Shown here: piece after piece, positions 23,012 through 35,490 of the stretch
Layout of the letters: each line of letters starts with the position of its first letter
Numbering within the stretch: the stretch's first letter is position 1
From: Gossypium raimondii
Taxonomy: Eukaryota; Streptophyta; Magnoliopsida; Malvales; Malvaceae
DNA: 64,000 nt
Assembly (NCBI RefSeq): GCF_025698545.1
Contig: NC_068569.1
Location: forward strand, 11,966,001-12,030,000
Direction of reading: 5' to 3'
The notes under the pieces: generated by a model
Told to the model about the DNA's origin: nothing
The model's database searches: none
The model's input: only the letters and a program-made list of their open reading frames with translations
Translations under genes and position numbers: made by a program

Positions 23012-25087
23012 CTTGATCATCTTGCTGTGGAATGCAGCCCTCATTCTGGTGAATTTAGTGGAGAAAATATTAGACTTGGATCTCGAGGTGATAGTTATTA
23101 TGAGTACCTAATCAAAGTGTGGCTTCAGCTACGGGATACTCAGGATGGTAACTTCACTTATCTTCATGACATGTATGAGGAAGCAATGAGGGGAGTTAAA
23201 CACATGCTTGTTCAGAAATCAATACCAAGTGAATTGGTTTTTGTGGGGGAATTACCTGTTGGACCCAAGGGTTACTTGAGTCCAAAAATGGATCACCTGG
23301 TATGTAGTGCTTTCTCAATCCTTGAATTTTAAGCAATACCTGGACAAGTGGAGACTTTTATTACTCTTCTGTTTAGACGATAGATGTTAACTGTCCCTTC
23401 ATCCTGCCATCCTACTATCTAAAACGTTAGATTCTTTTTTGAGGATAAGCAGCCACATAATATGTTTGTAGGAGATCATAATGTCTAGGTTCCTACACTT
23501 GAGAATATGAGGACACTTTTTTTTCTTTTGTTCCTGGTTTTAATAAAAGGAGTATATGATTATCCAAAAAATAAAAAGAAAGGAGTGGGTATTTTGTATT
23601 AAGCAAATCAGGATTCTAGTCTCCTACATATCCACAATTTGAAATTCATACTGAATGTACCCCCTCCCTTCCCCCCTCCCCCCCCCACTATCACTTACGA
23701 GAACAGTCCACTGTCCTTTTAACATATATCTGAGGAAAAAACCTCAGATTTTAATTCTGTTTTTCTTGGCACCAAAACATGTTGGCTTTACCTGAAAAAG
23801 TAGGCTATTAGCTGACACCTTAAAGAAGTAGTACTCTTTAGAGCATTGGTTGTTTCATTTCAAAACTATGATGCTGAATAATGCAAGGAATCAGCTACCG
23901 AGGTTAGGAGTTCCGCCAGTGTTTCCAATATATTAGAGCTGCAGTTGTTCAGGAGAATGAGGCTATTACCTAGCACCTTCATAGCAGTATTCTGTACATC
24001 CAGTTTTTCTTTTCAAAACTATCACGCTGAATAGTGCAAGGAAGCAGTTAGATAGCAGAAGAGTTTCACCACAGTGTCTCTAATCTATTATAGATTTAGA
24101 TCTCATTTAGACGAATGCAGAAGCTATATTTCTGTATTAATCCTCGGCTGTCATGAAATAATTTTCTCTATTTGTGGATTCAACAGAGTATACTTTATTA
24201 ATGTGTGAGTATTTTTACTGTCTATACCAGGTATGTTTTTTGCCTGGTACTCTTGCGCTTGGTGCCACGAAAGGCCTCACAAAAGAGAAAGCAATGAAAG
24301 ACAACCTTCTTACATTTGAAGACCTGGAAAACCTGAAACTTGCAGAAGATTTAACCAAGACATGTTTTGAGATGTATTCAGTAACTTCCACCGGTCTGGC
24401 TCCTGAAATTGCATACTTCCGTACTAAGGTTGGTTTCAGTTTAACTTGTTTCTTGAAAGCAGTGACTTAATTTTCATATGCACCAAAAAGGTTCATATTT
24501 GCTTATTCATCTATGTATGAGCACACTTCTTTTTGCTTATAGTAATGATCTGCTGACTTGATCTGATTAAAACAGGATTATTTTGAGAGTGGTCTTGATG
24601 GCGGAAATAAGAGTTCAGAATATGTAAATGACATAATAATCAAACATGCAGACCGTCACAATCTATTGCGTCCAGAAACTGTTGAATCCTTGTTCGTATT
24701 ATATCGAATCACTCAGGATCCAAAGTATGCTCTTTTAGTTCTTTAGTTCCTACTCTCTTTCCTTTTATTTAATTTCTATACCTATAGATCTTGCATGGGT
24801 GCAACTTGTTTTTTCCCCCCTCTAATATAATGCATTGCAGATATCGAGAATGGGGTTGGCATATCTTTGAGTCATTTGAGAAATACACAAAGGTAGAATC
24901 CGGCGGATACTCTTCTTTAGATGATGTCACCACAGTTCCTCCTCCAAAAAGAGACAAGATGGAGACATTTTTCCTGGGTGAAACATTGAAATATTTGTAC
25001 TTGCTCTTCGGAGATAGCTCTGTTATACCACTTGATAAATTTGCTTTTAACACGGAGGCTCATCCTTTACCAATCAAAAGCTCTTAA
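20413..25087 (+). CDS. MNS3: Class I alpha-1,2-mannosidase MNS3 (GH47)
   Basis: Six exons: 20413-20490, 21289-22250, 23038-23299, 24231-24428, 24576-24724 and 24841-25087, all in phase, 631 residues (Arabidopsis MNS3 about 624). It is a type II membrane protein. A short cytosolic tail carries LPYS at residues 5-8, the motif reported to hold Arabidopsis MNS3 in the cis-Golgi. One membrane anchor lies at about 49-64 and the luminal GH47 domain fills the rest. Visible motifs are [40 protein letters not shown] (532-538) and the terminal FNTEAHP, whose Thr621 should bind the calcium ion. It trims one mannose from Man9GlcNAc2 N-glycans. The start is fixed by MSKSLPYS, nearly identical to Arabidopsis. 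The gene converges on the K+ channel gene, with about 500 bases between stop codons. Confidence 0.97.
22966..23011 (+). repeat. (TTA)n microsatellite in MNS3 intron 2
   Basis: About 15 uninterrupted TTA units end 26 bases before the 3' splice site of exon 3. The tract occupies the place where a branch point or pyrimidine tract would be expected. Confidence 0.95.
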
Positions 25088-25585
25088 GAGAAAGGCAATA
25101 ATGTGAAGGGTAGCGCGTAAAAGCTTAACACCTGTTGGCCTGGGCACAGTTTCTACTGGTTTTTGACATGGTTTAGTTGTTTATATTGTTATGAAGGCTG
25201 CCTATCCCTAGTTGGCCGGGATCCCCACTTTATCTAAGCGGTGGCTTGACTTTATATGCCTTCAACACATCAACGAAATTGATCTGCAATTAGACGCCTA
25301 CAAAAACCAAAGTTATTTACTTGGCCCACCTAATCATCACAGGCTTGTAATATTTGTTACGATAGGCAACTTTTTTCAGGTTATGTAAGGATGGGGTTTT
25401 GCCCACCAGAATTCGAGTGAAATATGGCCATATGTAATTGACTTCTGTGATTAACATTTAATTGCAATTTGTGGTCCCAAATCAACTGATCCCATCATAT
25501 TTTTGTTAATATTTCACAATCATTATCATTGCCTCAAGGTTACATACCATCTGTAATGATCCATGATTGTCTCTTTTTATTGTCA
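25088..25585. other. Convergent intergenic region with two 3' UTRs
   Basis: The 500 bases between the MNS3 stop and the K+ channel stop must hold both terminators. 'tatgtaagg' and T-rich stretches are present, but no coding sequence is visible. Confidence 0.5.
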
Positions 25586-28500
25586 TCAGGTCACATTGAA
25601 ATATGCATTTTCACCTTCATTTTGATGGAGAAACAGATTATCACCGTCTCGAATGACGTGTACATCATCTATTTCTGCATTCTCGGCATTAACGACATTC
25701 GTAAATGTGCAGCCTCCAAATTTTTCACCTGCAGTTTCACAATGTTACAAAATGAGCAATTATTTGTTCTTTTCTTCTTTTGTTTAATAAATTCGGATTC
25801 CAGTTGATTTGAAATTGTTTTCCCCTTACGTTTCAGATTTATTTTAAGCCCTTTTAATTATTTTTAGTCAGACTTACCAGCCACTCTGAGAAGCTCTTGT
25901 ATTGAATCAGGTAGGAGTATCAACTTTCCAAGTTGCCTACTTGATGTACTGCTGCTCTGCAAGTGCATGTGAATAGTAACTCTCTTCTTGGTCGGTATAA
26001 TTACCTCCCTGTAAATGGGTGAATTGAAGAAATTTTGGGCCCAATTTCTATTTCGATTTGGACTATTCTTGGGGTCCTCCGTTGTTTCTGGCCCGATAAT
26101 ATCTATCCTATGTTCATCATCTAAATTTTTGTTCTTTTCGTAGGTCTGTAAGAGGTCATATATGCTCTTGCTTCCCTGCTGCTCTGCCGATGCTTTTGGC
26201 GTCCTTGCTCTTGCATCTGGTTTATTAACACCTGCTCCTCCCTCCACCAGAATCTTAACCATTTCAATATGCCCCTTGGGAACAGCATCATGGAGAGCTG
26301 TTTGGCCATCCTCTGCTGTTGAAATTCCTTTCATAGGGAATCTACCTCTTTGAATCGTCTCTATAGCCTCTGATCCTGAGAAATTTATGCCTATTGCTTC
26401 TCTCTGTGATTGCTCTTCATATCCAGCACTCAAACAACTTCCTCCCACTGCTCCTTGCCCAAGCCTTGAATTCTGGATCAACCCCCGATCTATATTGGAC
26501 TGGTCAAAGCTGCTGCTGTGAAGCCCATTTATTTTCTGCGAGAAGAAACCATCAGTTCTTGTTCATAATAACATTGTCTTCCATTACTCTAAAAGTTGTC
26601 TAATATGATGTTTACCATGTAAAGATTACGCATCATAACACGTCCTTCTTCTATATTTATTTGTAAGATGTTCATCAGTGAGGTTCCGTTCAGTCGTAGT
26701 ATTTGACAAAGCTCAGTGGTCCTAGCTGTGTATGGTTGTGGCCTACAACATAGAACTCCAACCTCTCCAAACATATCTCCTGCTGCTACCTTTTCCGTAA
26801 CCTGTAAATCACATACCTGATCATGCCCATCAGCATGGGAGATTAAGTTCTGCAAATCAGGAATCAACCAGCCACCAAACTAATGTCAGAAATCGGCATT
26901 GTTTAGTTTATATATTATTATTCTACACCCATAAGAATAAGCCTACTTACAACTGCTCCTGAGACAAGTATATACAGATCCGTCGGGGCTTCATTCTGCA
27001 GAATAACATCTTCTTTGGGTGGAAAATACTCGGCATCCATTTCTGAAACCTTTGGCAGAGTAATAAATTTGCATTAGCATCTTGTGAAATAAAATTCAAA
27101 GTGATGCATGTGTATAAGAAAGATATGGACAGATATATAACATGAGAAGTATTATTAATTACCAACTGAAATAGGAAGTCATCAGAAACTCCTTGGAAGA
27201 GATAGGCTTTTTGCAGGATGTGGAGGAAGAGATGCTGTGCAATGCTTGAGCGGATGGCTTTGGGTAAACTATTTAGGGTCTCTTGTTGCTTCAATCCTTC
27301 TGTTTTGAACCTTAAGCATATGTGTGACATTATTTGATCTTGTATGCGAGGGGACAATTGATTTCGTGTCACAAATTCCGAAGCAGCTCTAACTGTATCC
27401 CTCTGTAGCACCCAAAAATGTAAAAGGAAGGGTTTCTTATTATTAGCACTTCCAAGGCTAGACATAGCATCCTTGTCAAAAAGAAAACACTGCTGAATCT
27501 GAATATAAGGGGATGGAAGCTTGTCATTCAGTGCCTAAGAATCTTGACATCACCTTTAAGCTAGTTTTTAACCTTGAATTTTTTTCATACAAAATTGTCA
27601 AATTGTGGGGTATAGATAGTAGATATATACATTGTCTTACAAATAACCAACATTTTCTGTAGGTATGGTAGTTTTGTTGATTGTGACGCTTAATTTCATT
27701 TGGACCTTGTAGAACTTATTTTATATGTTCAGTTCTCCTGGCAGGTTAATAATGGATTTCTAACAGCCTGAAAGTTGTAAGGGGCAACTTACAAAATTAC
27801 GGGTCCGGCTTGTCCAGTGAACTACCAGGTTAGTCATGTTCCCGATGAGGTAAGCTGTTAATCCCAAATTAAAGAACATGTAAAAGATATAAAATAGCAT
27901 CTCTCTTGGATTCTCAGCATGCAAGTCTCCATAACCAGTGGTGGTGAGCGTTGTAATTGACCAGTAAATCGAAGTCACATATCTATCCCAGAGACTGTGC
28001 TGTTTGAAATTTGGGTACACTGCACCAATCCAGGTCCTGGAAGGATCAGGATATCTATCTGCAATCAGATAGTTAAAGCATCCAGCACAATGTACCGCAA
28101 ACATTGTCACCTGAAATCAACCCAAGGAAAATAACCCTTTTTTTCAAATGACTGAAGGCAATATTTGTGATAGAGGGGAGAGTAGAGGAAGTTTCAATGG
28201 CTTACAGAAATGAGCTTGGTGCACCGAGTCCAGAAGTAGTTGAACCGAATGTCTTTCTCAAGTCTGAAGGAAAGGGAAAGGAAATCAGTGAGTAAATATT
28301 TAAGCATTTTGAAGAAAGGGAAAGGCATGGGTTGAATGAAACTGGTTACAGACCTTGCAAACAGGGAGCTGACACGTCTCAGACGCCAGAGTCTGAGCAT
28401 GTTGAGTAGCCTGAGCCCAAGTTCACTGCCATGATCTGTGAACATGAGGTTGAGAGACTGAAATGGGGCAGTGGAACAGACATCGAAAGCAAGCCAGGTA

Positions 28501-29124
28501 GATATGTACCTAGATATTGGATGGATCATATAAAAGCTCATTACTTGTTCAAATAGTTGATGAGCATTTTGTTATTCTTAGTTGATATATACATATAAAA
28601 GAAGCCTTTGTATGTGATTGAATGCCGCAAAAATCTTATTTACCTGATGGCAATCTTCTTGGGATCATCAACAAGGAGATAAGATTGGCCATCTAGATAT
28701 GCAACAAAGAAGGTGAGAATAATGTCAGCAGCAAAGAAGCCATTGACAATGTTATCAAAAATGAAAAGTGCATCATTCTTGTCAGTTAGGAATGCAAACT
28801 CGAATGGACAGATCCAGGCAGAGTAAATGACTAGAACAACCAGCCATATCTCCCAAGCCCTGTAATAAGGAATAGGACCATAAGGAGCAGCTTTTAATAT
28901 ATTCAAAGAAATATTTTGAGAAAACCATGTGTAAATGGTAATCACCTATAATGAGGGTTGAAAGGGGATATTATGTATGTACGTAGCTTGGTCGCATGGT
29001 TAATTCTAGCCCCAAGTGAGGGAATGAGATCACTTGAGAAGCAACTGCCATGAATATCACTATCCATACGAAATTCATCCATGCAGAACCGTTGGAAGAA
29101 GTTTTTCGTACAAGAAAATGACAT
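25586..29124 (-). CDS. KAT1: KAT-type Shaker inward-rectifying K+ channel
   Basis: Ten exons on the minus strand: 29124-28946, 28859-28644, 28509-28354, 28263-28206, 28110-27793, 27402-27163, 27049-26951, 26849-26616, 26535-25878 and 25728-25586. All phases agree, giving 766 residues. The order is: cytosolic N-terminus ([13 protein letters not shown]), six membrane segments with the S4 sensor ([15 protein letters not shown]), pore [10 protein letters not shown] with the filter at 262-265, C-linker, cyclic-nucleotide-binding domain ([27 protein letters not shown]), then a C-terminal KHA domain that ends in exon 10. The filter falls at the same residue numbers as in KAT1. Such channels carry K+ into guard cells and phloem on hyperpolarisation. 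An ankyrin-like unit at about 576-608 is unusual. KAT1 and KAT2 cannot be told apart with certainty. By memory the neighbour of MraY in Arabidopsis is KAT2. Confidence 0.95.
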
Positions 29125-29212
29125 GTTTATTTGTTTGAATTTCTCAAAGCTACACCTACAATGGAGTTTCTCTATTAAGCCTCCGGACAGGGTTAACTCT
29201 GAAAGGAATGGT

Positions 29213-29222
29213 TATATATATA
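29213..29222 (-). promoter_or_regulatory. Candidate TATA box of the K+ channel gene
   Basis: An alternating TATATATATA tract lies about 90 bases upstream of the ATG at 29124. This spacing fits a leader of roughly 60 bases. Confidence 0.5.
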
Positions 29223-30260
29223 GCAAACTTGTGACGGAGGACGTGGGTTGATTTCCCTTTTTATAACCTTGTAGGTTATCTCAATTTGCCCCGGACATGA
29301 TTAAAGTGGACGTGCGAGCTTAAGCAGCTAATAGGTCACTAAGAAAGGAAGAGAAGCAGAAAAAAAACAAGGGCAAATATTCCATATTTTTGGTACAAGA
29401 ATGATGAAGGGGAAACAAGAAAAGCATGACAAGATGAAGGAGAAAGTGAAGGTAAATGGAAAGCAGTGAAAGTGGCAGACATGGGGGTTGCAGCAAAGAT
29501 ATTTTGAGTGAAAGGAAACGAGACAAGATAAAGAGAGAGGCTTGAATTGGATGTTTGAAAGGAATGGTGATTGGGGGGTTGAAATGGTGCTGTTAGTGAT
29601 TGTGGGATTTCCACCATCAAACCATGTGCAGGCGTGTATGATATATAGGACGGATTTGAGTGAAAAAAATTTGGTGTTTACACTTCAGAATCCAGAGATG
29701 GTCCAGACGCAGACTGTCGTAGTAGAATGGGGAAGGATGTCCTTATTTATGGATGCCACGCAGTCCAATCAGATCATTTGTTATAGGCATGCCACCTTTT
29801 CCTCCAAAGAAAATTCTATTTCAAAACCATTCCATCCTCATCTCCTTCCTAGTAATAGCTTAAGTTGTTTGATTTAGCCACGCATTCAGTGAGGACCTTA
29901 AGCTTTAAAAATACATATAACCCAACTGGCTCCTCACCCTCCACCGGTTGTCTCTCAGTCTCAAATATGCTTTTGAGTTTTGACCCTTCTCTTTCATGTT
30001 CAGCGTACGCATTATTATTACGTTGCCTTACCATTTTTTTTTTTATATTTGGTCTGTGTCTTTGATCATTTTGATTATAATTTGCATCTTTTCTTATTCC
30101 CTTCTAAATCTGACATATATATTCATCAGATTAAAAAGAACCTTTTGGCCTACGAAGAGCCATAGTTATATGTATATACTCATGACTCGCCCTTAAATGA
30201 TTGCATTCGACGCCACTTCCATTCTTGTTCTTCACGTTAATGCGTATCTAGTGTCAAAGT
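29223..30260. other. Upstream region of the K+ channel gene
   Basis: Likely holds promoter elements, since AAAG (Dof-type) tetramers are frequent on both strands. Short open frames on both strands (29339-30196) have no domain and overlap each other; none is accepted as a gene. Confidence 0.4.
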
Positions 30261-30261
30261 T

Positions 30262-30277
30262 GGGGGGGGGGGGGGGG
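30262..30277 (+). repeat. 16-base poly-G tract
   Basis: An unbroken run of 16 G. Such a run could form a G-quadruplex, and its length is likely to vary between individuals or assemblies. Confidence 0.9.
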
Positions 30278-33200
30278 AAGACCAGTAGAGGACCAGTTAT
30301 TTAAGACTATTACTGAGTATGCATGGAAAAAGACCCTAAAATTTTTTATAATACTAGTGGAAAACTAAGCATTGTAGAGGGGTCGAATGATTGAACATGG
30401 ATAGTATAAAGCTGGAAAAAATTTGAAATTTATGTAAGATTGAAGATGTTAAGGAGGTTTGGGACCCAAAGAGGCCCCCCCTCATTGTGTCCGATATGTA
30501 TAGTAAATGAATTTGGCAGATCCAACCATCCAATTAAAAACGCACTGGCCACTTGCCCCTGACTTTTGAGAGGAACCTGAGCCCACCTCAGTTGTGCCCT
30601 TCCTCTTCTTTTGGGGTTTCCAGATGTAGGGTAGTGCAGTGATGTTGACCCTCTTTCTTTCTTCAATCTATCAACATTTGCAGAAATAAGAAATGTGTGA
30701 AGAATGAATTGGGCAAATAGTGTTTGATGGGTTTTTGTTAAATCAGTGCCTTCAGATTTTTTTTAAGCCGTTTATTTTAATACCTAAAAGGTGGATTGAT
30801 ACCTAAAACTTTATTTGTGTTTTTGAGATGTTTATCAGAAATTGACATTTTCTTAGGCACGTGAGAAAAATATTTATTGCTGATGTTAGTTGAGGAAGTA
30901 AAGGAGGGAAACTACGAAGGAGAATGCTTGGAGAATGGCATAGGTTCACACCGTTTAAAGTCCATAGCCTAATGGTTCAACTCTTTTTCACTGAGTGGGA
31001 GTTTATACCCATGAGATGCTTCATGCAATCTTGTTAACACATGTACTAGTGTATATCTTGTTAACCCATGAGAGATGGCTAGGCAATAGAATCTGTCAAC
31101 CATTGTCTATCACTAAAAAAATCCACACCATCTCCATCACTCTTATGCTATTTAGGCTTCTTCCTTCTAAGTAGTAAAAAAATACATTTCTCATCATCAT
31201 TATTCCTTCAATAGTTAAGAGACAACCCCACGGATGCCTCCTATATATTGCTTCTTTGCAGCATTGCTGTCTAAGATGGGAACTCTTTAGCACAACTTAG
31301 TAGCTGGCAAGACCCACTAAATGGGAAATTCAAACTCTCCAACCTTTAGCCATACGAACATATGGTTCCGCCTATCTAAACGTTGGTTATTGAGACAACT
31401 TTGCTCAAGAAGGACTCATTCTGAGCATGCGCTTTAAAATTAATACACCATACCACGTTGATATGGTTACACTCTAAGAGACAATGGACATATTCTTTTA
31501 AATGCTTCTAACGATGGCTACTCACCCCACCTTCTACAATTTATATATAAGGCCACCAATGCCCACCATGCATGTCCTGCAAACTACTCAAGGGAAATAT
31601 GATACACATTTAACATGCTAACAAATAATGAGTGTATAGGTAAGTGGAACTTGGGTTTGAATATGATTTTTCAAGGATATATCTATTAAATAATTATGTT
31701 TATTATTAAAAGATGTGACCATCTATTTAGATAGTTGTGTTCCTCTAAATAGACATCAGAACTCCTATAAATAAAAACTAAATTTCATTTGTCCACACCA
31801 GAAACAATATAAAAATATCTTTTTATTCTCTCACCATCTTTTATATTTATAGAAATAAATATAGTAGAATTTATAATATAAATTACTAATATATCAATAT
31901 ATGTGTAAAAGTATACAAATAAGACGAGCAACGTTTGTGATGTCTAGCTTATATTTTTTTCCTGCATTCTATATAATAAGACAAAATATCTTTAAATTAA
32001 TATATATTTTTCTGTTAAAATAAGGAGGTTTGGTAATTTAACAATTGAGTTGGACTTGGTTATAAGTGACACCAACTTAGTCAAAATTTTTAAATATAGT
32101 AAGTATAGATATACAATGTGGTGAAACAATTTGTATAATAAAAAGTGAAATGTATGAAAATGTTAATAAATTTTGGATTGAAGTAGTAAAGAAAAGATTT
32201 TACAACCAACAAATAGTTGGAAGAAGTAAAAGTGGACTTATCCCTCTAGCATTTAGACCAAATTTGGAAGTCAACATTGTTGGGAGGGTTTTACCTAAAT
32301 ACTACCTCTTGTCCAAACAGAACTATACTCAGACCATAAAACAGACGAGGACATCTATGGTTAAACCAAAATTTTCTTTCTTTTTTTTTTTTTTTTTGTA
32401 GATGTTGGGGCATGAATTCAAATATCAATATTTACAAATTTTTTATTATTTTTTTAAATAAGAAAAAGACAAAAAAACTCTCATAATAGTATGACTTATG
32501 TAAAATATGCAAAATTAATTTAATATCTTTTTATCGAATTAATATCAAGTTAATTTATGATACTAAGTCATGCATACTTAAATAATAACATATTTATTAT
32601 GATTGAAATATGTTAGTTACAATTTTGGGTCAAAATTAAAGACACCTAACGTCCTTGGTATTAGTTAAACAGTTTCTTTCGCTTTAAAGGATGTTTAGGT
32701 GGAGCTGTGGTCAGCCATTGATTTTGCGTTGTTTGGTCAGCTATTCAAAGGTCAACCCCATGACCAGCCCTCATCCTATTAATTTGGGTTACTTTTAGGC
32801 ACTAAGTAGAAAAAAGAATGGTTTTTAATCATCAAATTCAAATATGAATCATATTATTTTAGCTTGCTTATCTTCACTTGTATTGATCTTCCTTCAATCA
32901 AGTCTATTTTTCAACAAATATATAATGAATTCTTGAGCCAAATGGTTGAGAATCATTTATTTGTGTTCGAGGCATGATTAAAGTTATTTTGTCATTTTTC
33001 AATATTATAATGATAAAGAAAATGCCCTTCCATAAACATAACACCAAACTTGTTTTTTTCTATTTTTGTTGACAAATATTAAAGCCAAACTTCATGTCAC
33101 CTCTAAATTACCCTTTCAGCTGCTTATCACAACTTTTCTCACACGTAGCTCCATTTCTATACGTATATACATGTTATATTCTAGCCTTAAATCTCCTCCT

Positions 33201-35260
33201 CAATTTATTTTATTTCTATAAAAATTCACACTCCGCGAAGTTTGGTCCCATAACTTCACCCTCATCAAGAGAATAACGTGTCTTCATTAATCTATACATC
33301 ATGTCATTGTATTATGTCACTGATTTATTTATAAATGATAAAATTATAAATTAATATATAATAAAATTGTATTTCATCCCCTAAAAATATTCTACTTATC
33401 CTCATTAAAAATTTTGAAATATTAATATATATATATATATGATAAAATTTACAATTCATTTCTACCTTTCCTCTAAAAAAATTTTGAATTTGCCGTAGCT
33501 CAAGGAGCAGGAAATTTAGTGGTTGAGATCCACGCTCACTCACCCTCCATTTATAAATACCCCTCAACACTAAGAAGTCGAACATTCAATTAACACATTG
33601 CCAAGATTCAACCTCAAACTCTCTTGAACCCCCAGCCTTAATGACTCTCCTTTTCATTTTAACACTATCCACACTTCTCATAACATGGATTGCTCCCGTT
33701 GTACTATCAAATACCTGATATAACTTTAGAATTATAAAAAAATATATATATATATTATGACCCGAAATTATTATTTATTTTATAATCAGATTTAGTTTTG
33801 AAATTAATTTGGAACAGAAAAGGGGGTTAAAAGAAGGAAAACTCTTGTGATTAAAGGAAGGCCACATGAAAATATATCAAGTAGGGAAAGCAGTGGTCCT
33901 TGAAAATAATGGTACAAGTATTAAATTTCCAAAACCTTCTAACAACTTGGCCAATACGTGGTCCTTCATTCTTCATAAGAAAATTAATCTAAGGATTTGT
34001 TATCCTCATTCACGAAAGATGCGGTTACCGATTGAGAATTTGGAGTGCAAAAGAACCCAATCTAATTAATATCGTGGTTAGCTTAATTACTTTTCTTGTT
34101 TTATGTCTAACCATTTTAAGATATGTGTATTGAATAAAATTTTCCTTATTAATTTTTATCAAAACCATATTATTTTTATAAACAAATAAATATTATCATC
34201 TTATATGAGATTTCGTCATTCAAACTAACTACATTTATTACGAGGAATTAAATCAACTCATCACCCAAAAAAAGATCATCTCAGTAAGGTTGCTTGAGAG
34301 GATTTTAGGAAAAGTTTAGTAGCATCTTGTAGACTCGATAGAAGAAAGAACAAATAATTAAAATTGGTTTCCAGGTGATAAATGTATAGTATAAGTCTGT
34401 CCTACTTAAAATTTCACTTTTTATAATGAAATGAATATCTAAAGCTTGCTCTACTTAAGTTCTAGATAGGATTCCAGCCTTTCAACATACACCAATTATA
34501 TCCCTAAATTATATGACAGGCTTATTTAAAAACTGCCCCTAAATTATATCCCTGTTCTTAAAATTCTCTTTGATCAAATATGATATTCAAATTTATTTTT
34601 TGTTATTCGTTTTGCCATATCAATCGTATTTGAGAGGAAAAAATGTTAAATGTTAATAACAATAATAATAATAACAGCAACAAAACATCCCTCACCGTTC
34701 CCCTTCCGGCTCCCGGCAACCAACATCACTCTCACCTCCCTCCCCACCTCTTTATAGTTTATAAAATTTTAAATTAATAATTGTAAAATTGCACTTTGAT
34801 TTCATAAAATGATAAAAATTTAATTTAATCTTTTAAAAGGTATAAAGATATAAGGTATTAAAATGGTAAAATTATATTTTTACTATCATAAAAATATACA
34901 ATTTAATTCTAGCCTCCAAAAAATTTTTTCTGACTTTGTCCATGTTCCCCCAAACTCTCCCCTCAGTTTTTTAACACAAGTAATATAAAAAATAAATAAT
35001 TACGAAAATGAGACAAGTAAAAAATTAATTACGAAAAGAGACAAATTGAACAATTCTCATCGATACCGCCTGACACACTGACGACACCACCCCACTTTTA
35101 CGCCCAATCATGCATCATATTTAGTTTTTTCTTTAAAAGAAATTATTTCGGTGCTGCTACTGTATTAGGCGACACCGGTATGCATTTTTTTAAAATACCT
35201 AAGAAAATACATGTCACGCCCCATAATATAGGGAGGTTAATTGTAATGGATAGACAATAT
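30278..35260. other. Long gene-free spacer
   Basis: Nearly 5 kb without a supportable exon on either strand. It is AT-rich, with a T-run at about 32380, a (TA)n tract at about 33425-33440 and another at about 33745. Tetramer-rich stretches resemble dispersed repeats, but none has clear ends. Less AT-rich patches at 30430-30670 and 31090-31600 hold short frames with no domain. Confidence 0.45.
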
Positions 35261-35264
35261 ATTA

Positions 35265-35490
35265 AATAGGTTTGATAGTTAAGTGTCACTCCCCCATCTT
35301 AAAGGTCCTAGGTTAGAGCTTCCCGACTCCCATTTCCTTTTCTTTTAATTTTCAACAACTTAACATAAAAATTACACTATATAAATGAAGTAAGAAATAG
35401 GCCTCAAACCAAATGGTTAAAGTGCTAATATGCCCCTCAAGTTACCTAAGTTCAAGCTGTTCATTCCCTTTTCCATTTCCTTTTAAATTC
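35265..35490 (+). repeat. Two SINE-like tRNA-related heads in tandem
   Basis: Two similar modules lie at about 35270-35345 and 35400-35490. Each has a 'gttaa(a)gtg' A-box-like core, a 'cccc' stretch, then 'ggtcctaggttagagc' or 'acctaagttcaagctg' as a B-box-like part. Each ends in 'cccatttccttttcttt'-type sequence. In the second, TGGTTAAAGTG fits the A-box pattern TRGYNNARNNG exactly. A decayed SINE dimer or two nearby insertions would explain this. No target duplications were seen. Confidence 0.35.

Noticed and set aside
29339-29620. 93-codon hydrophobic frame on the minus strand, possible upstream ORF of the K+ channel
   Set aside because: It lies upstream of the candidate TATA box, so it is unlikely to be in the transcript, and has no recognisable family.
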